Of a stretch of DNA of 22,496 nucleotides, positions 15,960-22,496 are shown piece after piece. The DNA is from JBBITW01 sp037440525 (GTDB lineage: Bacteria > Desulfobacterota > BSN033 > UBA1163), in NCBI GenBank assembly GCA_037440525.1, contig JBBITW010000042.1, forward strand, positions 1 to 22,496, written 5' to 3'. Every line of letters begins with the position of its first letter. The stretch's first letter is position 1. The notes beneath the pieces were generated by a model. The model saw only the letters and a program-made list of their open reading frames with translations, was not told the origin of the DNA and ran no database searches. The translations under genes and the position numbers were made by a program.

Positions 15960-16232
15960 ATGATTATATGGGTAAAGTTATTTGGATACCTAAAAAAGTT
16001 TACAAAGAAGAAAATAGAAGGGGAAAATGGGTTTGAAATTTCTCTTCCAGAAGATTCGACAATTGGAAATCTCCTGGATCAGCTTGCCATATCACCAAAA
16101 CAGCTAATAGTTGTTATCAACCCCGGAGAAGACGAAAAGGTTTTGGCCCTTAATGGAGAAGAGAGCTGGAGGAGCTTTAAAATTAAGGAAAAGGATAAGA
16201 TTTTTATTTATCCATTTTATGATGGGGGATAA
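15960..16232 (+). CDS. MoaD/ThiS-like small protein with C-terminal Gly-Gly
   Basis: This 90-residue protein has the beta-grasp pattern of the ubiquitin-like sulfur carriers. An N-terminal strand (MIIWVKLFGYLKKF) is followed by a strand/helix with STIGNLLDQLAI, a VVINPGEDEKV segment, and a last strand KDKIFIYPFYDGG. The terminal Gly-Gly is exactly where MoaD and ThiS are adenylated and thiolated. MoaD proteins commonly end in FPP-AGG; here the end is YPFYDGG. No moaE, moeB or thiF gene accompanies it, so it would use an activating enzyme encoded elsewhere. It stands alone between the SDR remnant and a flavoprotein gene, in the same direction. Similar orphan MoaD-like proteins are known next to tungsten or molybdenum oxidoreductases, but none is adjacent here. 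Ribosome site AAGG is weak. Confidence 0.85.
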   Translation: MIIWVKLFGYLKKFTKKKIEGENGFEISLPEDSTIGNLLDQLAISPKQLIVVINPGEDEKVLALNGEESWRSFKIKEKDKIFIYPFYDGG

Positions 16233-16348
16233 ATAACCCTTATCGGACTTATATTAAAGAAATTATATCTCTGAATCATCTCCAATGAGGATAAAGATTT
16301 GATTTAAAAATCTTCTTATAAAGGCTAAAGATTGGAGTTTAGTGAAAT

Positions 16349-17977
16349 ATGTCTGCTTATCCAGAAAGTATGCAAGCTTCCATTCGAAGAGTCGAAGAAA
16401 CAAGACCTTATCGAGCGAAGGAAGAATTTCCAAAACTTTCTTTAAAGGAACGTCAAGAACTTCTTCAAAAATTTCATCCTGACTATCGGGAGGGTGGGAG
16501 AAGGGAATTAAAGGTTGGGGCCAATAAAGGTCAAAAGGTTCCCAATGAACTTGCAGACCTTTTCGAAGGGCTCAGCCTCATTCGACCCGAAGAGATAAAT
16601 ACTTCTCGAATTCATAGAGAAGTGGATGTGTTGGTAATAGGAGGAGGAGGGGGAGGAGCCTCAGCCGCACTCTTCGCCGAAGAGCGTGGGGCGAAAACAC
16701 TCCTTACAACAAAGCTTCGATTTGGTGATTCAAATACTATCATGGCTGAAGGAGGAATTCAAGCAGCTGTTGGGCCCTATGACTCACCAGCCCTTCATTA
16801 CCTCGATACCATGGGTGGAGGCGGATTTGAAAATCTCCCAAATCTCGTTAAGGCCTTAGTTGTGGATGCTCCTATGATTCTTGAATGGCTTGCTCGCCTT
16901 GGAGTGATGTTTGACCGAAATGGGAATGGAGAGTTTCTTGCCTCCTTTGCAGGGGGACAATGTCGAAGAAGGGTCCACTCAGCCGCTGATTATTCGGGGA
17001 TGGAAATCATGCGGGTGCTGAGGGATGAGGTCTACAGCCGTGGGATCGAAGTGATTGAATTCTGTCCGGCTGTAGAATTACTCTTAGATGTGGATGGAAG
17101 GTGTGGAGGAGCAATTTTTATCAATCTTGATACAAAGGAGAGATGGATTATTCGTTCAAAGGCAACTGTTTTAGCAACGGGTGGGATTGGACGACTCCAT
17201 ATACAGCGATTTCCTACTACAAACCATTATGGGGCTACAGCAGATGGGCTGGTGATAGCCAACAGGGCAGGAGCAAAGATAATCTTTATGGATGCTATTC
17301 AGTTTCATCCAACAGGAACAGCTTACCCTGAGCAACTAATCGGGCTCCTGGTTTCGGAGGCCTTCCGGGGCTGGAGTGCTCAACTGGTCAATTGTGAGGG
17401 AAAACGATTTATTAATGAATTAGAGACGAGGGATGTGACTTCATCAGCCACAATCCGGGAGGTCATAGAGCGAAAAAAGGGGATTTCTACACCCACTGGA
17501 ATGCAAGGAGTCTGGCTGGATACCCCCCTTGTGGAAATGAATAAGGGTAAAGGCACCATTCACAGAATCTTTCCCCATCTGTTTCATCGCTTTCATACCT
17601 TCGGGATTGATATTACAAAAGAACCCATCCTTGTTTATCCCACTCAGCATTATCAAAATGGGGGGCTTCTCATCGATGAAAATGGAGAAACCACTGTTAA
17701 AAATCTATTTTCTGCTGGAGAGGTATCTGGAGGAGTTCACGGAAGGAATCGGTTGGGTGGAAATTCCCTGCTTGATATTTTTGTTTTTGGCAGGCGAGCA
17801 GGGATTTCTGCAGCAGAGCGATCAAGAGAAGTGGTTGAAAAAAAACTAACTCTGAATCATGTGATCGAGTATGAAAGAGAATTGGAAAGAGAAGGTCTCT
17901 TGAAAAGAGATATTCGCTCCCCAATTCTTATTCCTGATTACCGATATGAGAAGGCATTGCCTCAGACACATCTATAA
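16349..17977 (+). CDS. Fumarate reductase-like flavoprotein, pair 2, with N-terminal extension
   Basis: This 542-residue protein is an FAD-dependent member of the fumarate reductase/succinate dehydrogenase flavoprotein family. The FAD motif GGGGGGASAAL starts only at residue 98. The first 93 residues are polar, with a tract resembling LLQKFHPDYREGG...VGANKGQKVP that I cannot assign. Substrate residues are complete: QFHPTG (318-323), R361 in ETRD, H434 in PTQHYQNGG and R468 in HGRNRLGGN. The covalent-FAD His is absent (DSNTIMAEGG). The protein ends soon after the FAD domain and lacks the SdhA C-terminal domain that the pair-1 flavoprotein has, so the two are distant relatives rather than recent duplicates. 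It likely reduces or oxidises a C=C bond of a carboxylate, with electrons from the iron-sulfur protein encoded next. Confidence 0.92.
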   Translation: MSAYPESMQASIRRVEETRPYRAKEEFPKLSLKERQELLQKFHPDYREGGRRELKVGANKGQKVPNELADLFEGLSLIRPEEINTSRIHREVDVLVIGGGGGGASAALFAEERGAKTLLTTKLRFGDSNTIMAEGGIQAAVGPYDSPALHYLDTMGGGGFENLPNLVKALVVDAPMILEWLARLGVMFDRNGNGEFLASFAGGQCRRRVHSAADYSGMEIMRVLRDEVYSRGIEVIEFCPAVELLLDVDGRCGGAIFINLDTKERWIIRSKATVLATGGIGRLHIQRFPTTNHYGATADGLVIANRAGAKIIFMDAIQFHPTGTAYPEQLIGLLVSEAFRGWSAQLVNCEGKRFINELETRDVTSSATIREVIERKKGISTPTGMQGVWLDTPLVEMNKGKGTIHRIFPHLFHRFHTFGIDITKEPILVYPTQHYQNGGLLIDENGETTVKNLFSAGEVSGGVHGRNRLGGNSLLDIFVFGRRAGISAAERSREVVEKKLTLNHVIEYERELEREGLLKRDIRSPILIPDYRYEKALPQTHL

Positions 17978-18006
17978 ATTTGAATCATGGGGGTAAAGAG
18001 GAAAAA

Positions 18007-18735
18007 TTGATTTCTATCTATATTTTTGGAAATCGATATGAGGTACCTGAGGGGTTAACCATCCAGAAGGCCATGGAATATTCGGGTTACCAGTTTATTC
18101 GCTCCTGCGGATGTCGAGGGGGTATCTGTGGAGCCTGCCTGACGGAATATCGGACTCCTAAGGATTATAAACTCAAAATTGTGTTGGCCTGTCAATCCCT
18201 TGTTGAACCAGAAATGCAGATTACCCAATCCCCATTTATTCCGATGAATCGAGCCCATTATGAACTTGAAAAACTCAGGAATCAACCTGATATCTTAGGA
18301 AGGATTTATCCTGAGATCTTTCGTTGCCTTCAATGTAATACCTGCACTCGCGTCTGTCCCATGGAGATTCCTGTTATGGAATATATTGCCTGTGCCATTC
18401 GTGGGGAGATTGAGAAGGTAGCTACTCTATCTTTTCCATGTCTGATGTGTGGGGCCTGTGCCTCGAAGTGTCCTGCAGAGATCTCTCAACCAAATGTTGC
18501 CCTTTTAGCCAGGCGAATCTATGGAAGACATATTCTCTCCATACCACCAATCGTTTATCAAAGAATCGAGGAGATCAAAAAGGGAAAGTATGAATGGGTA
18601 CTTGAGAGGTTGGTTCGTCTTTCCACCCCTGATTTAATGAATCTATACACCCTTAGAGAACAGGAGCCCCAGGATAGCATCGGTTGGGTTCCCAGAGATA
18701 AAGATTTTCCAGAGACTCTTTTAATGAAAGAATAA
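18007..18735 (+). CDS. Succinate dehydrogenase/fumarate reductase-type iron-sulfur subunit, pair 2
   Basis: Taking the TTG at 18007 as start (GAGGA site 4 bp upstream) gives 242 residues beginning with a ferredoxin strand. An upstream TTG at 17980, 2 bp after the flavoprotein stop, would give 251 but has no ribosome site. The [2Fe-2S] domain has C36, C41, C44 and C62 (with an extra C34). The helical domain has two 4Fe-4S sets, CLQCNTCTRVCP (C107-C117) and CLMCGACASKCP (C145-C155). This is the same cluster plan as pair 1, without an HdrB/CCG domain. The C-terminal 70 residues are unassigned. Position and spacing indicate co-transcription with the flavoprotein. No membrane subunit follows, so the complex is probably soluble. 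Confidence 0.92.
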   Translation: MISIYIFGNRYEVPEGLTIQKAMEYSGYQFIRSCGCRGGICGACLTEYRTPKDYKLKIVLACQSLVEPEMQITQSPFIPMNRAHYELEKLRNQPDILGRIYPEIFRCLQCNTCTRVCPMEIPVMEYIACAIRGEIEKVATLSFPCLMCGACASKCPAEISQPNVALLARRIYGRHILSIPPIVYQRIEEIKKGKYEWVLERLVRLSTPDLMNLYTLREQEPQDSIGWVPRDKDFPETLLMKE

Positions 18736-19356
18736 TGGTAGGAAATCTATTAAGAATATTTGGTTCTTCTCCAATTTCGTTGCCAAAAAGGATTTGAGGA
18801 TTCCAGGATTCAAGGGTTTAGGTGTTTATTTTCTAAGGATTGAAAATAATTTCAAAAAAGTATATTAAGGGAGGAGCACTTATTATGGAACAGAAGATTA
18901 ATTGATTATTATAGGGAAAAAAACAGTTGATCCACAATCTAATATTTCCAGCTAATATTTTCAGAAATACCCTCTCTAATCTAAAATCATTCCAAAGACC
19001 AGTAACCCCTTACCCCCCTCATTACAAAATCTTCAAAGAGCTTATAAGCAAACCTCTCTGATTACTAAATTACCTCAACACCCAATCATAATCAAGAAAA
19101 TTATCAGGGATACGGCAAGTTTTATCCGATCAGGGTTGTTCTTGAAAAGCTTTAAGAAAAAATTAAAAAGATTATAATGGGGCGATAGAAGAAATTGAAT
19201 CCTCTTAACCTCAAAAGGCTTACATTTGGTGAAATTATTAATCGGAGCAATTAAATATTTACAGTTATCATCCTTACCTTCCTCCATGGTCTTGTCTTAT
19301 TGACTTTCCACAACGAGACTGTGTCGTAATTCTACATAAGAAATGAAACCAAATAC

Positions 19357-19377
19357 GGCAAGGGACGAGCCCTTGCC
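19357..19377. repeat. Short perfect hairpin
   Basis: GGCAAGGG (19357-19364) and CCCTTGCC (19370-19377) are exact inverted repeats around ACGAG. There is no T-run after it, so it looks like an intergenic repeat element rather than a terminator. Confidence 0.6.
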
Positions 19378-19448
19378 CTACGCTTTAGATTCTTTTAATT
19401 TCTCGTAGGCTTGCCGAACCCTTATCAAGGTGTCATTTATTTTAAACA

Positions 19449-19549
19449 GTCATTGAGAGGCGAAGCCACTGCAATCTTTACTAAATTGTCATTCCGAGCG
19501 AAGCGAGGAATCTATGAGATTGCCACGAACCCTTTGGGCTCGCAATGAC
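19449..19549. repeat. GTCATT-type palindromic intergenic element with a partial tandem copy
   Basis: 19488-19549 begins GTCATTCCGAGC and ends GCTCGCAATGAC, a near-perfect inverted repeat. The inside reads GAAGCGAGGAATCTATGAGATTGCCACG, which also pairs imperfectly. A partial relative, GTCATTGAGAGGCGAAGCCA, starts at 19449. This is the common non-coding GTCATTGCGAGC family of palindromic repeats found in several deltaproteobacterial genomes (recalled knowledge). Confidence 0.7.
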
Positions 19550-19557
19550 TGATAAAT

Positions 19558-19609
19558 ATCCGCTCAAAGGGGATCCGCCTTTGGCGGAAAGGCCTTTTAT
19601 AAAAAATCG
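19558..19609 (+). repeat. Dispersed palindromic repeat, copy 2
   Basis: This is the second copy of the element at 9536-9585 (there on the minus strand), sharing ATCCGCTC, GCCTTT, GCGGA and the identical 17-bp right end CCTTTTATAAAAAATCG. Copy 2 also has a perfect TCCGCC/GGCGGA stem (19574-19588) with a 3-bp loop. Similarity continues weakly beyond the right end (ACTTA, ATAA). Confidence 0.75.
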
Positions 19610-19819
19610 CTCAACTTAGTAAATAATTTATACATATTATCCTATTAATCGATTTTACGGTTTTTCTCATAAAAGATTTAATACTATGTTGGCCAATTTT
19701 TTTTGCGAATCACATTAACTATTTACAGGCGGTATTCGCCGTTTTGGTGAATTTCTTTCTCCTTTAAAACTCTGAAGGTTTCAACAGGGTAAACATTGGT
19801 AATTCCCTCATGAAAATAG

Positions 19820-20062
19820 AACTGTCCCCTTTTTTGTGCATTTGAAGGAGTTGCACCTTTACTAGTACATGCCCTTGAGGAAATGATTAAAAGATTAAGG
19901 GAGGCTGGTTTGACCATATTAATCGCAGAACAGAATGTAAGATCTACAATAAGAATAAGCGACCGTGGTTATATAATCGATAATGGCCATATCTGTTACT
20001 ATGGGAATATTGAGGATTTAGGAAAGAACGAGGAAGTGAGGAAGAAATACCTGCTAATTTAA
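19820..20062 (+). pseudogene. livF: 3' remnant of a LivF-type branched-chain amino acid ABC transporter ATPase
   Basis: An open frame of 80 codons, without a start codon near its 5' end, encodes the C-terminal part of a LivF-family ATPase. GVAPLLVHALEEMIKRLREAG is followed by LTILIAEQNV, then ISDRGYIIDNGHICYYG and EEVRKKYLL, ending in TAA. The EQN segment and the D-R-GY...G-I...G tail are the LivF H-loop region and C-terminus. Walker A, the ABC signature and Walker B are missing, so it cannot be a functional ATPase. Similarity stops abruptly upstream of about 19838, at a breakpoint in unrelated sequence. Its stop codon is 2 bp from the stop of the convergent UxaA-type gene. The other liv genes are absent. 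Confidence 0.85.
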
Positions 20063-20064
20063 GC

Positions 20065-21234
20065 TCATATGTTTATGTTCATCTTGAAGATAGAGAAATC
20101 TCTTTGACCCTCTCTCTCGGCCTTTGTAAGCTTGCCCGATGCTACTGATATTACCTCTTTAAAAATCCGTTCCCCTGCTGCCTTTATCGTTTCCTTCCCC
20201 AGAAGAACTTTACTTAAATCCATATCCGTATTATCCTTCATCTTGAGATATGTATCTCTGTTGGCTGTAATCTTTATGACCGGTGAAATGGGAGACCCTA
20301 AAGGAGTACCCCTCCCAGTGGTAAAAAGGATTATCTGGGCCCCTCCTGCAACCATACCAGTAAGCTGTTCAATGTCATGAGCCGGAGTATCCATATAGAC
20401 CAACCCCTTTCTCGAAGGAGAATCAGCATATTTAATAACCTCTTCAAGCATTGTGGTCCCTGCCTTGTAGATACAGCCAAGAGATTTCTCCTCAAGCGTC
20501 GTGATACCACCTTCAATATTTCCTGGAGATGGATTTGATTCTCGGATGTCATGCCCTGCTTCAATAGCCTTTCTCTCCCACCATGCCACCGTATCGAGAA
20601 CCTGTTTCGCAATTTCTGGAGTTTTTGCTCTCCTGGCAAGAATATGTTCGGCACCAATCAGCTCAGGAGACTCTGAAAGCAAAACTGTCATCCCTTCTTC
20701 TACCAGCATATCACAAGCAAAACCCACTGCCGGATTCGATGCTAAACCTGAGGTATAATCCGATCCACCACATTCTGTACCTACAATGAGTCCACTCAAA
20801 GGGACTGGTTCACGATTGAGTTGTTTTGCATCCTCATTCATCTCTCTAACAATCTTCCTCCCCAGGGCTACTGTCTTCTTTGTGCCTCCAACTTCTTGAA
20901 TAACAAGAACCTCAACTCTTTTGCCACTCGGGATAATCTCTTTTGCAATGTCATAGGCAGAAAGGTGTTCGCATCCATTCCCAACAATTAAGACTGAAAA
21001 AACATTCGGGTTTGTGCCAAAACCAACCAGTGTCTTTTTGACCAGCATTCGGTCATCCCCTACCTGACCACAACCCAATATGTTGGGCAAAAAGACAACA
21101 TCCTTAAATCCCCGGGCAATGGATTGCGCAACGCCCTGCGAACAACCAACACTTGGGATAACAAGAACATAGTTTCTCACTCCAACCTTCCCATCTTCCC
21201 TTCGATAACCCTGGAAACTTATCATCTTTCTCAC
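20065..21234 (-). CDS. UxaA family hydro-lyase large subunit (altronate/galactarate dehydratase C-terminal type)
   Basis: This 389-residue protein matches the catalytic C-terminal part of UxaA/GarD-type dehydratases, metal-dependent hydro-lyases of sugar acids. It begins SFQGYRREDGKVGVRNYVLV, followed by the Cys motif PSVGCSQGVAQ, then GNGCEHLSAYDIAKE and GTECGGSDYTSGLASNPAVG. The same split architecture also occurs in (2R)-sulfolactate sulfo-lyase (SuyAB), so the substrate could be a sugar acid, a sulfonated hydroxy acid or another 2-hydroxy acid. The start is GTG at 21234, overlapping the stop of the small-subunit gene by 4 bp (GTGA). An in-frame ATG follows at 21225. The gene faces a LivF remnant. 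It is separated from the nine-gene cluster by the plus-strand genes, so a shared pathway is only a guess. Confidence 0.92.
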   Translation of the reverse strand: MRKMISFQGYRREDGKVGVRNYVLVIPSVGCSQGVAQSIARGFKDVVFLPNILGCGQVGDDRMLVKKTLVGFGTNPNVFSVLIVGNGCEHLSAYDIAKEIIPSGKRVEVLVIQEVGGTKKTVALGRKIVREMNEDAKQLNREPVPLSGLIVGTECGGSDYTSGLASNPAVGFACDMLVEEGMTVLLSESPELIGAEHILARRAKTPEIAKQVLDTVAWWERKAIEAGHDIRESNPSPGNIEGGITTLEEKSLGCIYKAGTTMLEEVIKYADSPSRKGLVYMDTPAHDIEQLTGMVAGGAQIILFTTGRGTPLGSPISPVIKITANRDTYLKMKDNTDMDLSKVLLGKETIKAAGERIFKEVISVASGKLTKAEREGQRDFSIFKMNINI

Positions 21235-21512
21235 CGCGGTTGACTTATCACATTATGAATGTGGACATGCTCTCCTTGAGAAATTTTCTTTGTGCTCCGT
21301 CCAATAGGCTCCCCATATTTGATGACAGTCCCTCCCTCTTCTATCTCTTTCAATGCAAATTTGTGACCCATAGGGATATCAGATAAGAGCTTTATTTTTT
21401 CAAGGCGACCCGCAAGCTCAACAGAAACTACAATTCCTGAATGCAACGGTTTGAGAGCAATAGCTACATTATCCTTCTCATTGATCACAATTACCTGTGT
21501 TGTATCCTTCAT
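21231..21512 (-). CDS. UxaA family hydro-lyase small subunit (SAF domain)
   Basis: This 93-residue protein is the SAF-type N-terminal domain found fused to the large part in E. coli UxaA and separate here, as in SuyA. It has DNVAIALKPLHSGIVV at the start, the PMGHKFALKEIEEGGTVIKYGEPIG core typical of SAF domains (about 45-75), and an HVHIHNV end. The small subunit is thought to complete the active site of the large subunit. The two genes overlap by 4 bp, so they are translationally coupled. The ATG at 21512 has only a weak AAGAG site. The 243 bp upstream (21513-21755) hold no gene I recognise. Confidence 0.92.
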   Translation of the reverse strand: MKDTTQVIVINEKDNVAIALKPLHSGIVVSVELAGRLEKIKLLSDIPMGHKFALKEIEEGGTVIKYGEPIGRSTKKISQGEHVHIHNVISQPR

Positions 21513-21677
21513 TTAAACTCTTTTATCTATTAAATCTTATGATAAAAGTGCTGTCCTGTGTTAATGGGTATTAGTCGCTTCACACAATAACTTTATTGGG
21601 ATAAATTTCTTTTTAAATCCTTTCCACCTCTTCTTTCCTAAAGAGGGATAGAAGGAAATCATTTCTCACCTCTCTCC

Positions 21678-21704
21678 TTCTCCTGACGGGTGCTTTTCAA
21701 ATAG
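21678..21704 (+). repeat. Direct repeat flanking the toxin-antitoxin module, left copy
   Basis: This 27-bp sequence (TTCTCCTGACGGGTGCTTTT then CAAATAG) matches 22461-22487 at 22 of 27 positions, and all five differences are transitions. Just downstream (about 21709-21735) is a GTCAAAAGTGTAGACCTGACCC sequence, of a kind I associate with REP-associated or mobile contexts (weak recollection). Confidence 0.55.
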
Positions 21705-21755
21705 AGTATTGTCAAAAGTGTAGACCTGACCCTCAGATTCCAGATTCCTTTTCTC

Positions 21756-22199
21756 TCAGCGTGAGCGGCGTGGTTCTTTGCGTCTGCCTCCACGCTGTTG
21801 TTGGGCCTTGAGCTTTTCCCAGAACTGCCTGGGAGAGAGAACTTCCAGGTCGGAAATGGGATTTAAGCCAATGAGCTCTCGATCCCCAGTCACCAACACC
21901 TCTACCCCGGCGCTGATTGCCGCCCCTAAGATGGTTAGATCATCGCTGTCCTTTATTTGGATTGATGGAAGGTCGCCAGGTTGGACAGGAATGCTATCTC
22001 GTTCCAAAAGTTCAATGAAGTCATCGATCAATTCCTGGGGCACGCCGAACTTCAACTTCAAAACACGTCTAAGTTCAACCAGCACCTGCTCTGAGATGAA
22101 AAGCTCGTGGAAAGCAAAAACCTCACGCAAAACATCAGCGCAAAGCCCGCGGGTCGCGGCAGCACTGGCGAGAACATTCGTGTCAAGAAAAACCTTCAT
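21756..22199 (-). CDS. PIN-domain toxin (VapC-like ribonuclease)
   Basis: This 147-residue PIN-domain protein is the likely toxin of a type II toxin-antitoxin pair. The four acidic residues of the Mg2+-dependent nuclease site are visible: D6 in FLDTNVL, E42 in LVELRR, D86/D87 in KDSDDLTIL and D106 in VTGDREL. PIN toxins of this class cleave RNA (family knowledge). The C-terminus ends in a basic tail, QQQRGGRRKEPRRSR, longer than the core fold needs. Its ATG overlaps the antitoxin stop by 4 bp (ATGA), with a GAGGTG site inside the antitoxin gene. Base composition is clearly richer in G+C than the neighbouring genes, indicating separate acquisition. Confidence 0.92.
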   Translation of the reverse strand: MKVFLDTNVLASAAATRGLCADVLREVFAFHELFISEQVLVELRRVLKLKFGVPQELIDDFIELLERDSIPVQPGDLPSIQIKDSDDLTILGAAISAGVEVLVTGDRELIGLNPISDLEVLSPRQFWEKLKAQQQRGGRRKEPRRSR

Positions 22200-22417
22200 G
22201 ACACCTCGGCGAATACGTCCTCATCCGTCAGGTAACCCCGAGCTTCCGCAAAAGGCATCATCCTCTGCCGCAAAGCCTCAAACTGTCTGATGCGAAGCTG
22301 CCGACGGATGGCCTCTCGTGCGATTTCACTCCGGTTTTTTCCTGAGCGACGACTCACCTTGGTTAAAAGGTCATCAAGTTCTTTGTCAAGCCTGATTGTG
22401 AGGGTACTCGTTTTCAT
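22196..22417 (-). CDS. Ribbon-helix-helix (CopG-type) antitoxin
   Basis: This 73-residue protein starts STLTIRLDKELDDLLTKVSR, the beta strand and first helix of a ribbon-helix-helix domain, followed by SGKNRSEIAREAIRRQL, the second helix. The C-terminal 30 residues (ALRQRMMPFAEARGYLTDED) would wrap and block the toxin. It precedes and overlaps the PIN toxin gene, the usual antitoxin-first order, and should autoregulate the pair by binding its promoter. There is no ribosome site before the ATG; the predicted promoter puts the transcription start at or next to the start codon. Confidence 0.92.
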   Translation of the reverse strand: MKTSTLTIRLDKELDDLLTKVSRRSGKNRSEIAREAIRRQLRIRQFEALRQRMMPFAEARGYLTDEDVFAEVS

Positions 22418-22424
22418 GTATTAC

Positions 22425-22453
22425 ATTGTGAGACATTTCAGTTAATCTGTCAA
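22425..22453 (-). promoter_or_regulatory. Promoter of the toxin-antitoxin pair
   Basis: On the minus strand a perfect TTGACA (22448-22453) is followed by a 17-bp spacer and CACAAT (22425-22430). Transcription would start about 7 bp later, at about 22418, directly at the ATG (22417), giving a leaderless mRNA. A short palindrome ATGTATTACAT (22416-22426) overlaps the start and could bind the antitoxin. Confidence 0.5.
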
Positions 22454-22460
22454 CAAATAA

Positions 22461-22487
22461 TTCTCTTGACAGGTGCCTTTTAAATGG
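22461..22487 (+). repeat. Direct repeat flanking the toxin-antitoxin module, right copy
   Basis: TTCTCTTGACAGGTGCCTTT plus TAAATGG is the partner of 21678-21704 (22 of 27 identical). It is followed by GTGACCCCA and the end of the window, so its full extent cannot be seen. Confidence 0.55.
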
Positions 22488-22496
22488 GTGACCCCA

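Larger units (their letters stand above)
18736..19819. other. Gene-poor, repeat-rich interval
   Basis: No convincing gene is seen in this 1.1-kb stretch. It holds a strong ribosome site (AAGGGAGGAG, 18867-18876) before an ATG at 18884 that stops after six codons, which may be the start of a lost gene. It also holds several palindromic repeats at 19357-19609, listed separately. A 70-codon minus-strand reading frame at 19075-19287 has no ribosome site and no recognisable motif. Confidence 0.6.

Noticed and set aside
18884..18904. ATG after a strong ribosome site with a stop after six codons
   Set aside because: It is too short to call a gene; at most it is the first codons of a lost gene.
19075..19287. 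70-codon minus-strand reading frame with a hydrophobic end
   Set aside because: There is no ribosome site, no recognisable domain, and it sits in A+T-rich gene-poor DNA.
19723..19917. 64-codon minus-strand reading frame
   Set aside because: It overlaps the recognisable LivF remnant on the other strand and has no motif, though the part at 19723-19810 remains unexplained.
21778..22290. 170-codon plus-strand reading frame
   Set aside because: It lies antisense across the PIN toxin and antitoxin genes, which have clear motifs, and its own translation is low-complexity Ser/Arg/Pro-rich with no family match.
1..22496. CRISPR array, tRNA/rRNA genes or an intact transposase
   Set aside because: I found no regularly spaced repeats, no cloverleaf or rRNA-like sequence, and no transposase or integrase reading frame.

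Overview
The window looks like a chromosomal catabolic island from an anaerobic or syntrophic bacterium, plausibly a deltaproteobacterial (Desulfobacterota) lineage. This is inferred from the modest G+C outside the right end, the TAXI-type TRAP transporter, two membrane-anchor-less fumarate-reductase-like flavoprotein/iron-sulfur pairs, a molybdenum hydroxylase, and intergenic GTCATTGCGAGC-type palindromes. No rRNA or tRNA gene, intact transposase or CRISPR array was seen, so the taxonomic call is weak.

Layout. (1) 32-3204: a molybdenum hydroxylase large subunit (-) and a TetR-family regulator (+) diverge from a symmetrical control region. Two back-to-back promoters there each carry one copy of an exact 20-bp inverted operator directly after the -10 box. 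(2) 3297-15474: nine co-oriented minus-strand genes. In transcription order they are enolase-superfamily enzyme, TAXI solute-binding protein, fused TRAP permease, MmgE/PrpD-family enzyme, fumarate-reductase-like flavoprotein, its iron-sulfur partner, two more enolase-superfamily enzymes, and a creatinase/M24-fold protein that has lost the metal ligands. (3) 15657-18735: plus-strand genes, namely a decayed short-chain dehydrogenase, a MoaD/ThiS-like protein ending in Gly-Gly, a second flavoprotein and a second iron-sulfur protein. (4) 18736-19819: a gene-poor, repeat-rich stretch. (5) 19820-21512: the tail of a LivF-type ABC ATPase (pseudogene), then a split UxaA/altronate-dehydratase-type enzyme on the minus strand. 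(6) 21678-22496: a G+C-rich PIN/ribbon-helix-helix toxin-antitoxin pair between two diverged direct repeats.

How the genes may work together (inference): the TAXI TRAP system imports an organic acid. The enolase-superfamily enzymes (racemisation, cycloisomerisation or dehydration of alpha-proton acids), the MmgE/PrpD enzyme and the creatinase-fold protein rearrange it. The flavoprotein/iron-sulfur pairs move electrons to or from a C=C bond. The molybdenum hydroxylase is controlled separately by the TetR regulator. The substrate cannot be read from the sequence. The most unusual part is the nine-gene cluster with its altered active sites: Cys in the third metal-ligand motif of two enolase paralogs, KxH and no second lysine in the third, Leu for the substrate His in one flavoprotein, and missing metal ligands in the M24 protein. 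I recognise no described pathway with this gene set.
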